Assembly (NCBI GenBank): GCA_963814745.1
Contig: CAWFEA010000001.1
Location: 186,001 to 250,000, forward strand
Direction of reading: 5' to 3'
DNA from: CAWBRT01 sp963814745
GTDB lineage: Bacteria > Acidobacteriota > Terriglobia > Terriglobales > Acidobacteriaceae
DNA: 64,000 bases
The notes beneath the pieces are model-generated. The model was not told where the DNA came from and made no database searches. It saw nothing but the letters and a program-made list of their open reading frames with translations. The first letter of the stretch is position 1; every line of letters begins with the position of its first letter. This document shows, in pieces, positions 16,787-26,483 of this stretch. The translations under genes were made by a program, and so were the position numbers.

Positions 16787-17815
16787 CTATTTTTTCCACC
16801 ACGCGGAATTCTTTAAATAATCGTCGATCGTGGCCTTGGAGATAATCGGTTTATCTTGAGCCGAAGGAAAGGGCATAAAGCTCTTTGCCGGCTTCACGCC
16901 TTCGTTGAGATACCGCACCATAAAGGCGGCGGCGCAGTAGCCGCTCCCGTAAGGATCGGTATTGTAGGTGACCGCCATCTGGCCTCTCTTGATCGCCCAA
17001 CTTGCATCTTCGCTGCCGTCAAAGCCGGCCACAATGATGCCTTCGCCCTGTCGTCCCGCGGCCTTGATGGCCATGATTGCGCCCAGAGCCTCCTCATCAT
17101 TGGCGGCAATGACTGCCTTTACTTTGGTGAATTTCTGCAGCAGGTTCTCCATCACCTGCATGCCGGCGACCCTCTGAAAGTGCGCGGGCTGTGAGGCAAC
17201 CACCTTGATCTTGGGATATTTTTTCAGCACATCCATAATGCCTTGCAGACGCTCCCTGGCATTGTCGGCCTGCGGCGGACCTTCCAGGATAATCAGGTTG
17301 CCTTCGCCGTTCATTTTCTGCGCCACCCACTGCGTAATCACTACTCCGGTTTCCTTGTAGTCCACACCGGTGCGGAACAGCACTTTATTGCTGTTTGCCG
17401 GTGTTCCGATGGTAGCTACCGGAACCTTCGCGGCAACCGCCTTTTCCACCGCCGGAACAATGCCGTTCGAGTCGGATGGATGAATGATCAAGGCATCGAC
17501 TTTCTTTTGCAGCAGGTCTTCGACAATTCTCACCTGCTCTTCAATGCTGTCCTGCTTGGCCGGAGCCAGGGTAATGGCCTCGAAACCCATGTCCTGCGCC
17601 GCTTTTCTTACTCCCGCCAACTGCTGCACCATGTACGGGTTGGTCGAGTTCTTGACGATGCAGGCGATCGTATATTTTCGCTTTGCCTTCACATCCGTTT
17701 TCACCTGCATCCCCAGCCCGGACACCGGGTACAGGCTCTTCATTTCCGCCAGGTTCGCCGAGACGAAAAGGCCCACCAGGCTAATAACGGTCAAAATAAT
17801 CCAGATTTTTTTCAT
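16787..17815 (-). CDS. Periplasmic sugar-binding protein (RbsB/peripla_BP_4 type)
   Basis: A 342-residue secreted binding protein. ATG 17815 follows AGAAGGAGAGC; the signal peptide is MKKIWIILTVISLVGLFVSA. The mature domain has the family pattern: YTIACIVKNSTNPYMVQQLA, VDALIIHPSDSNGIVPAVEK, GEGNLIILEGPPQADNARER and IIVAGFDGSEDASWAIKRGQ. It binds the substrate in the periplasm for the ABC importer. It is the first gene of the operon, and a promoter candidate sits 170 bases upstream. The ligand is unknown; the RbsB family ranges from ribose to erythritol, apionate-like acids and autoinducer 2. Confidence 0.88.
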   Translation of the reverse strand: MKKIWIILTVISLVGLFVSANLAEMKSLYPVSGLGMQVKTDVKAKRKYTIACIVKNSTNPYMVQQLAGVRKAAQDMGFEAITLAPAKQDSIEEQVRIVEDLLQKKVDALIIHPSDSNGIVPAVEKAVAAKVPVATIGTPANSNKVLFRTGVDYKETGVVITQWVAQKMNGEGNLIILEGPPQADNARERLQGIMDVLKKYPKIKVVASQPAHFQRVAGMQVMENLLQKFTKVKAVIAANDEEALGAIMAIKAAGRQGEGIIVAGFDGSEDASWAIKRGQMAVTYNTDPYGSGYCAAAFMVRYLNEGVKPAKSFMPFPSAQDKPIISKATIDDYLKNSAWWKK

Positions 17816-18552
17816 CGTCCTGCTCTCCTTCTTAACGTTTTCATAACCGTGAAAGTCTTTTGTGTTCAAGCATGGTTCCATAGCTGCTGAGAGCCGCTTG
17901 CCGGTCGGTCCCGTACATGTTGCGCTTCCGTGCCATATTTCAACCGGCGCTTTGCTCTCTGTTGAGTATGTTCTTTAACGGACTGCCAAGTATAAGAAAG
18001 GCGTTGTCGAAGGTAAACAACAAAACACAACCCGCAACGTCGTCGCCTTTGAGATGGGCAAAATCCTCGGACCATCGCCGGCTCGGTCCGGAAGGTCGGC
18101 GCCGTATCCGCCATGATTCCGTCTCTAAACGGAAGCGGTCTTGCAATCACTTTACGGTGTACGTCAGCCGTCACATTCGCCAACCGGGCTCGGTCAGAGC
18201 TCCTCAATCATTTACCTGATGACAATTTTCCGGCTCTTATAACCTTTAGTGTCCGCTTGGATTATCTGAACGTGAAAGTTGCTTGTTCCTCGGTGCCGGA
18301 TTGGCTTTGAGAGCGCTCGATTCCCCTGCGCCTGCCGCGCATAACCCTTTGAAAAATCAAAGTTCAACCTCATTTCTGGCCGGTTCGCCTTGGCCTTGAG
18401 CGGGCCATATCGGCCGCCCCGAGGACTACGTAAAAACCCTGCCAGATCTAGGGATTTACATCGCCTGATATCAAGCGGATGTTCGGCTATAGTCGAAGGC
18501 GTCAACCCGTAACCTCTCCTTGTTCTGGACAACAGTTCTCGAGGGAGCATAA
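17816..18552. other. 737-base divergent intergenic region
   Basis: No protein gene is recognised. It separates the leftward transporter operon from the rightward glycoside-hydrolase-like gene and should hold both control regions. I saw no clear regulator gene, riboswitch fold or long palindrome here apart from the promoter candidate listed. Confidence 0.5.
17989..18017 (-). promoter_or_regulatory. Candidate promoter of the transporter/RuBisCO-like operon
   Basis: On the minus strand TTTACC (18012-18017) is followed after 17 bases by TATACT (17989-17994), 4/6 and 5/6 matches to sigma-70 boxes. It would leave a leader of about 165 bases before the binding-protein gene. Confidence 0.4.
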
Positions 18553-19872
18553 ATGAAATCAAGAGCCGGCGTTTTCATCCTTGCCCGGGCTGGCCTCGTC
18601 GGGACAATCGGGTGCGGGTCAGGCGGTTCAAGCTCGGGTACGGCCAGTCAGGCCACCTCTGTCTCGTCTTCCGGCACAGGCCCTACCACGTTGTCCGCCG
18701 CGACATCGAACAACACCAGCGCCAGCAGCGCCTTCACCGGCACCAGCAACGGCAACATAGCGCCGGGAAACGTCAGCCAGGTCTCGCTTCGTGAAGTGCT
18801 CTATTCGGGCGCCAATACCAAGATCTATGTCCACGTCATGCCTTGGTGGGGAATGAGTTCGCACATCAATATCGGCTACAATTCAGCCGACCCCGCCGAG
18901 GTACACCTCCAGGTCACCGACATGATCAGCCGCGGCGTAGATGGGCTTATTCTCGACTGGTATGGTCCTCAGAATACGCAGGAAAATAACGCGCTGATCG
19001 CTATTATGAATGAGGCGCAACAGCATTCCGGCTTTGAATTCGCGGCTTGTGAGGATGCCGGAGCACTAACGGGAGCGCCTGACGTGACCGCCAAGCTCAT
19101 TTCCGGCGTCAACTACATCTATACCGCATTCGAACAATCGCCCAATTACATGCTCAAGAATGGGCGCCCCGTCATCTTCCTGTTCGGCGAAGAAACGCTT
19201 TCGATCAATTGGACCCAGGTAGCCGCCAGCGTGCAGGGCAATCCGCTATTCATTTGGCGCAATAGCAGCGGCTTCACCCAGCCGCAGTCGGCAGGCAGCT
19301 TTAGCTGGGTCGGCCTCACCACCAATCCGTCTGACCCTGGGCTAGCTTACCTGGATAACTTCTACCAGAAGGCTTTGGCCACGACGGGCATGCAGACTTT
19401 CGGCTCAGGATACAAGGGCTTTAACGATTCCATCGCGCCTTGGGGAACGAATCAATTACTCGACCAGCAGTGTGGACAGACCTGGCTGGCCACTTTGGCC
19501 GATATCAACAACCACTACTCCGCAGGGAACCAGCTCGGTAATATTCAGATCCCGACTTGGAATGATTACGAGGAAGGAACCGAGATTGAAACCGGCATCG
19601 ATAACTGCGTTTCTATTTCGGCTTCGGTTACCGGGCAGACTCTCAGCTGGAGCATTTCGGGGCAAGAGAACACGCTGCATCACTATGCTATCTACGCAAC
19701 CACCGATGGGGTAAACCTGATGCCTTTGGGGACGGTGAATGCTGGTGGCGCCCACACTGTTGACCTTAGCGCCTACTCATTGAGTCCGGGCAACTACACG
19801 TTGTACGTTCAAGCGGTCGGCCAGCCCAGTCTCCTCAACCATATGTCGGGACCGGTGGCCTACTCGCGGTAG
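18553..19872 (+). CDS. Secreted glycoside-hydrolase-like lipoprotein (GH71/GH99-like fold, tentative)
   Basis: A 439-residue exported protein: signal-like N-terminus with a near-lipobox TIGC at residue 18-21, then a Ser/Thr/Gly linker to residue 75. The catalytic-like domain contains IYVHVMPWWGMSSHINIGYN, VDGLILDWYGPQNTQENNAL and NIQIPTWNDYEEGTEIETGI. The pattern of a W-D/Y barrel with terminal W-N-D-Y-E-E-G-T is seen in GH71 and GH99-like alpha-glycan hydrolases. The C-terminal 85 residues look like a fibronectin-type or Ig beta-sandwich. GAGGGAG sits ten bases before the ATG. It is divergent from the sugar operon and could release its substrate from a polysaccharide, but that link is speculative. 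Confidence 0.5.
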   Translation: MKSRAGVFILARAGLVGTIGCGSGGSSSGTASQATSVSSSGTGPTTLSAATSNNTSASSAFTGTSNGNIAPGNVSQVSLREVLYSGANTKIYVHVMPWWGMSSHINIGYNSADPAEVHLQVTDMISRGVDGLILDWYGPQNTQENNALIAIMNEAQQHSGFEFAACEDAGALTGAPDVTAKLISGVNYIYTAFEQSPNYMLKNGRPVIFLFGEETLSINWTQVAASVQGNPLFIWRNSSGFTQPQSAGSFSWVGLTTNPSDPGLAYLDNFYQKALATTGMQTFGSGYKGFNDSIAPWGTNQLLDQQCGQTWLATLADINNHYSAGNQLGNIQIPTWNDYEEGTEIETGIDNCVSISASVTGQTLSWSISGQENTLHHYAIYATTDGVNLMPLGTVNAGGAHTVDLSAYSLSPGNYTLYVQAVGQPSLLNHMSGPVAYSR

Positions 19873-20008
19873 CCGTCGAGCCTTGGCAAAGTCGCGTCGG
19901 GCGACACCGGGCGGGGCTCTCCCCAGCCCTGTGTCGCTAGCGCCCGGGCGCGGGTGCGACCAGTGAGTGCCGAAAGAATCGGCGGACTCAACGTTTGTTG
20001 AAAATGCG

Positions 20009-20356
20009 CTATGCTGTCTTCGCGGCTTTTTTCCTGCGTTCCGCCCAGCGCTTCTTCATCATCGCGGAAATACGCTTGCGAGCGGCTGCACTCATCTTCC
20101 GGCCGCCCGACGGCTTTGTTGTTGCGGGCGTGGCTGTCTTGCTGCGTCTCGCCGCCCATCTTGCTTTCGCAGCCTCGGAAATGCGCCGGCGCCCGGCGGC
20201 ACTCATACGACGCGGTTTCGGAGCTACGTCGGCGGCAGCCTTATAAACAGCTTCCGCGCGAACGCCACCATCACTCAGTGACTCCAAGGCGGCAATGGCT
20301 TGATTGATGCGCTCGAATTCGGCGCGAAGGTCGGATAGAATCTTCTTAGTATCCAC
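20009..20356 (-). CDS. Small basic protein with two repeated K/R-rich helix motifs
   Basis: A 115-residue protein starting at GTG 20356, with AGGAGAAC upstream. The N-terminal third (residues 1-45) is an acidic helix. The rest has two copies of a basic module: RRMSAAGRRRISEAAKARWA near residue 49 and RKMSAAARKRISAMMKKRWA near residue 85, each ending in RR. This S-A-A-x-R-x-R-I pattern is found in small proteins and NUMOD-like DNA-binding segments, so nucleic-acid binding is likely. It sits alone, with a 15-base palindrome over its promoter region, hinting at autoregulation. No function is established. Confidence 0.6.
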   Translation of the reverse strand: MDTKKILSDLRAEFERINQAIAALESLSDGGVRAEAVYKAAADVAPKPRRMSAAGRRRISEAAKARWAARRSKTATPATTKPSGGRKMSAAARKRISAMMKKRWAERRKKAAKTA

Positions 20357-20375
20357 TCAACTGTTCTCCTCAGAT

Positions 20376-20390
20376 TTAACTGACAGTTAA
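20376..20390. promoter_or_regulatory. Palindromic operator-like site
   Basis: TTAACTG A CAGTTAA is a perfect seven-base inverted repeat with one central base, 20 bases upstream of the basic protein start. A further half-site-like TAACTGT lies near 20405. It could be bound by that protein or another regulator. Confidence 0.45.
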
Positions 20391-21381
20391 GAATAGCAAA
20401 AGCTAACTGTATGTGGATAGCCTTTGAGGTAAATACTTGCCTAGCAGACGGAAACAGGTCTGCATTGCGACTGCCGGTAGCATGGCTGGAAATTACTGGA
20501 TATAGCGAACCCGTATGTTCGTACTCCCGTGAGCAGGTGTAACTGTCCGCCGTACCTCAATGTACTCCAGAGATGTTCAGAGATCATGGCATAAGTGTGC
20601 AAGTTGCAGCCGTCAACGCAGAGCTACTGCCGTTATTGCCTCGACGGGAGCTGCGGCTTCCGCCCGCTTCGCGCAGTTACCTCCCGTCTGGAGCAAGGAT
20701 GCTTGCCGGTCAATCTGCGCGATTGAGTGACCTCTCGCCGCAGGAAAAAGAGCGGTAATCCGTCAGATCGTCGGCGTCGAATGATGATCCGCGCCTGCAT
20801 TGACTCACGATACGGGCACCCGAAGTGACAGATGGCCGCCCCTGGCGCAGAGAAGAACATCCGGCTTCGACCGGCGGCGCGGTGAAGCTGGGAGGAAATA
20901 ATGCTATTCTCGTTACTACTGTTCCCGTGATCACGAGCATGCCAAGCACCTACATTGCACAAGCCCGATGGCGATTTCGCGGCTGTTGGCATTATTTTGA
21001 GCAAGAGGTGGTCGCTCGCGACATGAGCGAAGCCGGGAGAGTGCTGTACGGCCTGCTTCCGATTACATTCTTTCGCTCTCAAGACCATGCGGTAATGATC
21101 CGGTATCCCTCAAAGCGGCAACTGGAGTTGGGCGCAGCCGCGCAGAAACCTGAACCTTGAGCGTAGTCGGCCGTTGCTGAACTACGCGAGCGCGCATGGC
21201 AAACGCCGTCCCATGGCCTTTCAAGCAGATTTGCAGGCATTATCTCCCTCAGCCGCTGCGAGGAGTAGAATTGGGGTGCTTTCTTTTCCGGCCTGCTCTA
21301 CGCAGCCCGACCGCTTTCCACCACCATGAAAAGTTCAGCCAGCAGTGCCAACGGATATGCTGGAGAAAATGAGGTAGAGTA
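20391..21381. other. About 990 bases without a recognisable gene
   Basis: Short frames at 20573-20758 and 20825-21160 on the plus strand have no known similarity and no persuasive start sites. A strong GGGAGGAAATA ribosome site near 20888 leads only to a nine-codon frame. I regard the stretch as non-coding or decayed. Confidence 0.5.
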
Positions 21382-24214
21382 ATGCCCGAGACTATCGACT
21401 GGCCCCCTCCGCGCACGCCGCGTCCATCGCCTTCGCCACGTCGCCGCATCCGTCTCATACTCATCCTTCTTTTCGTCGTTCTTGCCGTGGTCTTCGGCGG
21501 ACGCGTTGCGTCAACGTATTACGTGGATGCGCTTTGGTTCGGGTCTCTGGGTTACCAAGATGTGTTTTGGAAAACGCTGGGCGTGCAATCGGGAGTTTTC
21601 GCGGCCTTTGCGGCAGTCACGTTTCTCGTTCTATATGGGTCATTCCTGGCGCTGAAGCGGGCGCATCTCGACGACTTGCCGAGCAGTCATACGATTTTCG
21701 TCGGTGGGCAGCCGGTGAGGCTGCCGGTCGATTCTATTCTGCACCCTCTCGCGCTCGCGCTCTCGCTGATCATCGCTGTCATGACCGGAGCAGGCATGAT
21801 GGCGGAGTGGCCCACGTTTGCTCTCTACTGGTATGCACCGCACACTTTGGGGAGCATAGCGGACCCGATTTTCGGCCGGCCGTTGTATTTCTTTTTGTTC
21901 ACCCTGCCCGCTTGGCAACTCATCGCCGGCTGGCTGATGATGCTGGCGGTGATGGTCTGCGCGGTCGCGGTTTTCTTTATTCTGATTACCGGCGGCTCCC
22001 GTGTGCTCGGCGGAGAGCGCAGTTACGCCGGATTGAACCTGCGCGGCCTCTCGATCGCGTTTGCGTTCCTGCTGATCATCGTGGCAATGCGTGTCTATAT
22101 TAGCCGATTCGGCCAATTGTTCGAGGACCATACGGTCTTCTCCGGGGTAACTTATACCGACGCGCACGTCACGCTTCCCGGCCTGCTTGCAGTCTGTGTG
22201 GCGCTCATTCTCGGGGCCCTGATTGTGGGGTTCGGCGCCGTGTCGACGCCGCGCGTCCGCTGGTTTGCCGCCTCGGTTGTTCCGGCTTTGGTGTGTTATT
22301 TCGCCCTTCAGGCGTTTGGCTGGTACGTCAGCAGCTTCATTGTCAAGCCGAATGAGTTGGTCCGGGAGACGCCCTTCATTGCCCATAACATCGACATGAC
22401 CCGGCGGGCCTATGGCTTGGACCGCGTGGTGCAGCGGGAATTTCCCGCCGAAACGACGGTCGAGGTCAACCGACGCGGCCAATAACCAGGCGACACTCCA
22501 GAACATTCGACTATGGGATTGGCGCGCCCTGCAAGACACGCTGCGGCAGATACAGGAGATCCGCACCTACTACGATTTTCCCGACATCGACATTGATCGC
22601 TATGAAATCAACGGCTCGGTTCGCGAGGTAATGCTCGCGGCGCGCGAGCTAAACGTCGACAAGCTCCCGGAGAGCAGCCGCAACTGGATCAACGAGAAGC
22701 TCATCTACACCCACGGCTACGGCGTCACTATGAACCCCGTGAACGGCTTCACGCCGGAAGGGTTGCCGAACCTGATTTTGAGCAACATGCCTGTCCAGAG
22801 CACGGTGCGCGATATCACCGTGACCCGGCCGGAGATCTATTTCGGCCAGCTCACCAACACCGATGTCTACGTGAAAACGCGGCAGCAGGAGTTCAACTAT
22901 CCTCAGGGCCAGACCAACAGTCTCACCTCCTACGGAGGCAAAGGCGGGATCGTCATCGGGGGCTTCGTGCGCCGTCTCATCCTTGCGCTCACCCGCGGCG
23001 ACTTGGCGAAGCTGCCGTTCAGCGATGATGTAAACCCGCAGAGCCGGTTGCTGATGCGGCGCGGCGTGAGCGCTCGCGTGCAAGCCCTCGCGCCGTTCCT
23101 CATCTACGATCCCGACCCGTACGTTGTGGTCGGCGAGGATGGCCGGCTGTCGTGGATCCTGGACGCGTTCACGAGCTCGGACAGTTATCCTTACTCCCGC
23201 CACTACCGTCTCGGCGGCAATCTCACCAATTACCTGCGCAACAGCGTGAAAGTCGTGATTGATGCGTACGACGGAACGACGACCTTCTACGTCTTCGACC
23301 CGCAGGACCCGATCATCGCGGCCTACCGGGGCATTTTCCCGAGCCTCTTCAAAGACGCTTCAGCAATGCCGCCGGCGATGCGCAAACACATACGCTACCC
23401 GGAATTGCTGCTTAAGCTGCAGGCAGCCGTGTACAACCTGTATCACATGACCAATCCTGAGGTGTTTTACAACCGCGAGGATCTCTGGGCGATCGCCACC
23501 GAAACCGGCACGGACCCGCGCGGCCAGCAGACGACGCAGGCGATGGATCCGAATTTCGTGCTGATGAAGCTGCCGGGCGAAACCGGGATTGAGTTCGTCA
23601 ACATTCTGCCCTTCACGCCGGCCAACCGGAATAATCTGATTGGCTGGATTGCCGGGCGCAGCGATGGCGCGAACTATGGCGCCGCGATGGTCTACAACTT
23701 TCCCAAGACCAGGCTGGTCAACGGTCCCCCGCAAATTGAGGCGCGGATCGATCAGAACGCGCAACTCTCGGGACAGTTGACGCTGTGGAATCAGCAGGGC
23801 TCGCACGTTCGGCGCGGCCCCCTGCTGGTCATCCCGATCGGCAAGGGTTTGTTGTATGCGGAGCCGATCTACCTGCAGGCGGAGCGGAGCCCGATGCCGG
23901 AGCTGCGTCTCGTCGTGCTGGCCATTCAGGACCGGCTTGCCTATGGGCCAACGTTCGAGTCGGCCATGACCGGACTTTTCGGCGGCGGAATCTCGTCAAC
24001 CAGCGCCGCCGCGGCGCCCGCGGAGGCGACCAGCAAACCGGCACTGGCCGGCGCGGCCCAGCCCGCGACGGATCTCAAATCGCTCATCTCGGACGCCGCC
24101 AAAGACTTCGCCGACTATCAGCGCCTGACGGCGGCAGGCAGACTCGCCGAGGCCGGACAAAAACTTGAGCGGTTGAAGCATAAGCTGGAAGACCTGAACG
24201 CGCGTCAGAAATGA
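21382..24214 (+). CDS. UPF0182 family large membrane protein with one frameshift
   Basis: Two frames join near 22465 into one protein of about 943 residues of the UPF0182 (COG1615) family. The first 360 residues carry about seven membrane segments (for example LILILLFVVLAVVFG) and end with NIDMTRRAYGLDRVV. The second part continues AANNQATLQNIRLWDWRALQ, QIQEIRTYYDFPDIDIDRYE, THGYGVTMNPVNGFTPEGLP and LYAEPIYLQAERSPMPELRL. Ignoring one A after GTCGAGGTC restores the frame. The family is widespread in Actinobacteria, Acidobacteria and Cyanobacteria with unknown function. The large C-terminal part probably faces the outside. It is convergent with alr. Confidence 0.85.
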
Positions 24215-24248
24215 TTTCCACCGGGCGTTGGTCGCGCAACGCAGATAG

Positions 24249-24281
24249 CGGTTCCAGACGGGCATAACCCACCCGGAACCG
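24249..24281. terminator. Hairpin between convergent UPF0182 and alr genes
   Basis: CGGTTCC (24249-24255) pairs with GGAACCG (24275-24281), with an inner GGG/CCC. It lies in the 82-base convergent gap and may end transcripts from both sides; a strong T run is lacking. Confidence 0.4.
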
Positions 24282-24296
24282 TGAGTTTTGCAGTGG

Positions 24297-25463
24297 TCAA
24301 TCGCGGTAAACGCGCGGCACCCGCCAGTTGATTCCGCAGGTTATTTCATAGGGAATCGTGCCCACCCATTTTGCCTGATCCTCGGCGGTAACCGAGCAAT
24401 GGGCGGTGCGCCCGATCAGCAACACCTCGTCTCCCACCTCCGCTCCCGGAACTCCCGTAACGTCAATCGTGGTCAGGTCCATGGAGATTCTGCCGACCAC
24501 CGGGGCATAGTGATCGCGAACGATGACTCGGCCCTTGTTCGACATCGCGCGATTAAAGCCGTCGCCGTATCCGGCGGCAATCACGGCGATGCGCGCAGGC
24601 GCTTTTGTCAGATAAGTCGCGTTGTAACCGAGGGCTTGGCCGGCCGGCATTTCGCGCTGGGAAATAATACGGGTCTTCCAGGTAAGAACGGGCTCAACCG
24701 GCAGCGGCGCAGGCAGTTTCGTTCCTTCATGAGCGCTGAACGGCGGCACGTAACCGTACAGCGCAAGCCCGGGGCGCACCATGGTGTTCCAGGTGTCAGG
24801 ACGCCCTGCGATGGCGGCGCTGTTGGAGAGATGCCGCAACGGAGGCTCTAACCCGGCGGCCCGCAGAGCGGACAACACCCGATTGAAACCAGCGATCTGC
24901 GCGGCGGCGTCCTCCGCGTCCAGCACTTCGGAGGAAGCGAGGTGGCTGAACACGCCCTCCAACTCGAGGCGTTCCGAGGCTGCTATGCGGCGCACCAGCC
25001 GCTCGGCTTCCGGCGCGGGAACTCCCACCCGGCCCATGCCGGTGTCCAGTTTGAGGTGAACCGGTAGTTTCCCGCCGGCGCGTCGCGCCGGCATGGCGCG
25101 CTCAAGCCGCTCGATGTGATCCAGGGCCCAGACGGCCGAGGTAAGGCGGTTGGCGATGACGACCTCTTCTTCGCCGCGCCAGAAGCCGGTCATGAGCAAT
25201 ATGCGCCCGCCTATGCCGGCATCGCGAAGGCACGCGCCCTCTTCCGCGGCCGTGACGCCAAACCACTTTGCGCCATCGGCTTCGAGTGTCCGCCCGCACT
25301 CCACCACCCCGTGGCCATAGGCATTGCACTTGATGACCGCGCAAACTGTCGCCGGAGCAACTCGTTGAGCAATCGTCTGGAAATTTTTGCGCAGAGCGCC
25401 AAGCGAAACTTCCGCCCAGTTCGGGCGTAAAGGAATGCCAGCCTTGGATTCGACAGTTGCCAT
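24297..25463 (-). CDS. alr: Alanine racemase
   Basis: Pyridoxal-phosphate enzyme interconverting L- and D-alanine for peptidoglycan. The cofactor lysine lies in VCAVIKCNAYGHG near residue 42, followed by FGVTAAEEGACLR, the HLKLDTGMGRVG block, HLSNSAAI, RPGLALYGYVPP and the catalytic tyrosine region GYGDGFNRAMSN. The terminal block is VVGRISMDLTTIDVT. ATG 25463 (MATVESKAG) gives 388 residues, near the family norm; the frame extends upstream to 25559 without a conserved look. It borders the left end of the prophage. Confidence 0.93.
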   Translation of the reverse strand: MATVESKAGIPLRPNWAEVSLGALRKNFQTIAQRVAPATVCAVIKCNAYGHGVVECGRTLEADGAKWFGVTAAEEGACLRDAGIGGRILLMTGFWRGEEEVVIANRLTSAVWALDHIERLERAMPARRAGGKLPVHLKLDTGMGRVGVPAPEAERLVRRIAASERLELEGVFSHLASSEVLDAEDAAAQIAGFNRVLSALRAAGLEPPLRHLSNSAAIAGRPDTWNTMVRPGLALYGYVPPFSAHEGTKLPAPLPVEPVLTWKTRIISQREMPAGQALGYNATYLTKAPARIAVIAAGYGDGFNRAMSNKGRVIVRDHYAPVVGRISMDLTTIDVTGVPGAEVGDEVLLIGRTAHCSVTAEDQAKWVGTIPYEITCGINWRVPRVYRD

Positions 25464-25534
25464 GAGAGCACCGCCAACAATTCTAGCGAAAGACGCGCCT
25501 CTTGTATTTCGGAATTGCTGCCGGGTAATCACGA

Positions 25535-25567
25535 GCGGCGCGGCTGCGTTGTTTCGCACCGCGCCGC
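25535..25567. other. GC-rich hairpin at the alr/prophage junction
   Basis: GCGGCGCGG (25535-25543) is perfectly complementary to CCGCGCCGC (25559-25567). It could act as a transcription stop for the leftward prophage operon, but no T run follows. I found no attachment-site repeat near it. Confidence 0.35.
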
Positions 25568-25622
25568 GAGCACCGCGTTGTTTGACTTCTTTTCCCTGGC
25601 GGAATGCACCGCCGTGGGTTTG

Positions 25623-25853
25623 CTACTCCGCTGCTTGCCAGGCTGCCAGGCCTGTTTCAAGTGCCGTCACCGCAGCGTTCCTGGCTTGGTCAAGGGTCTC
25701 GACTTGCTCCACCCCGGCGTTGAGCACGGCGGCTGCGAGCAACCCTTGCACCGGCGCAGACGGCGACATGCCCTCATCGTAGCAGTTGAGCAGCTGTATG
25801 ACTGCGTCCAGTTGGCCGCGAAGAACGGCCCGTTGCGAGTTGGTGTATGCCAT
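25623..25853 (-). CDS. Small prophage protein of unknown function
   Basis: A 76-residue acidic, alanine-rich helical protein beginning MAYTNSQRAVLRGQLDAVIQ. ATG 25853 is preceded by AAGGGAGCAAAC, a good ribosome site, which supports it as a real gene. It is the last gene of the leftward lysis end of the prophage. No known domain is seen. Confidence 0.55.
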   Translation of the reverse strand: MAYTNSQRAVLRGQLDAVIQLLNCYDEGMSPSAPVQGLLAAAVLNAGVEQVETLDQARNAAVTALETGLAAWQAAE

Positions 25854-25943
25854 GTTTGCTCCCTTCGGTTATATAGCGCGGTTCGTGCCTCGCCTGTCCT
25901 GCCCTGCCGCGGCATCGAGCAGGTGAGGCGGCAGCCGCGCGCA

Positions 25944-26105
25944 TTATGTCTTTCCCTTGCTGAAGGTGATGTTCATCAGGACACCACCGCCAACGATCAG
26001 AGAGTTTCCCGTATCGTGCTGATTCAGGCAAACCAGGACGGATCCGATGACGATCAGAATCAGCCCGTAAACATTAGAGTGGATTGCATTGATCTTATCG
26101 AGCAC
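25944..26105 (-). CDS. 53-residue single-span membrane protein, prophage lysis region
   Basis: From GTG 26105 (GAGGAAGTCCCTG upstream) a 53-residue peptide has a hydrophobic segment VYGLILIVIGSVLVCL at residues 12-27 and a second weaker one, GNSLIVGGGVLMNI. Size, topology and position beside the endolysin genes suggest a holin or spanin-like accessory lysis protein. The function is inferred only from this. Confidence 0.5.
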   Translation of the reverse strand: MLDKINAIHSNVYGLILIVIGSVLVCLNQHDTGNSLIVGGGVLMNITFSKGKT

Positions 26106-26120
26106 CAGGGACTTCCTCGC

Positions 26121-26483
26121 CTAAGACTGGGCTGCCGCCTGGGCCGGCGCCGGGGCGGAGGCTGCTACCGCCGCCGGGGCGGAGGCTGCTACCGTCGCCG
26201 GGGCCGCATTCGAGAACTCGCCGAAGACGTTCTTCAAGGCGACGATACTGTCGATCAACGGGCTCACCGCATTGAGCGCTGCCGAGACCGTTGCGGCGGT
26301 CGCGCCAGTTGCGGCGGCGGCCACGCTGAGGCCGCTGCCGATAATCTGCATGGCCGCCGCCTTCTTGACGGCAGCCGGAGCGCCGCCAAGCAGCGACTCC
26401 ACCGAGGTCACCGTACTATCGACGAAAGGAAAAAGACTTTGGACAATGTTCAACCCCGTGGTCAAGCCAGCCAGAAAATTCAT
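26121..26483 (-). CDS. Alanine-rich prophage protein with C-terminal A/P repeats
   Basis: A 120-residue protein with an excellent ribosome site (AAGGAGAAAAC directly before ATG 26483). The N-terminal 85 residues form hydrophobic and amphipathic helices (NFLAGLTTGLNIVQSLFPFV, MQIIGSGLSVAAAATGATAA). The tail has imperfect repeats of APAAVAAS encoded by a 24-base tandem repeat. It may be a membrane-active lysis or tail-associated protein. No family is recognised. Confidence 0.55.
   Translation of the reverse strand: MNFLAGLTTGLNIVQSLFPFVDSTVTSVESLLGGAPAAVKKAAAMQIIGSGLSVAAAATGATAATVSAALNAVSPLIDSIVALKNVFGEFSNAAPATVAASAPAAVAASAPAPAQAAAQS
26143..26206. repeat. 24-base tandem repeat, about 2.7 copies
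   Basis: Units starting GCTGCTACCG and ending CCGGGGCGGAG (26161-26184 is one full unit) repeat within the end of the alanine-rich gene and encode its A/P tail. Confidence 0.75.

Noticed and set aside
20825..21160. 111-codon frame in the 1-kb gap
   Set aside because: No convincing ribosome site, no domain, mixed codon use; left as part of an unassigned region.
25464..25622. Possible attachment site or tRNA at the left prophage end
   Set aside because: No tRNA-like cloverleaf and no matching direct repeat at the right end was found.
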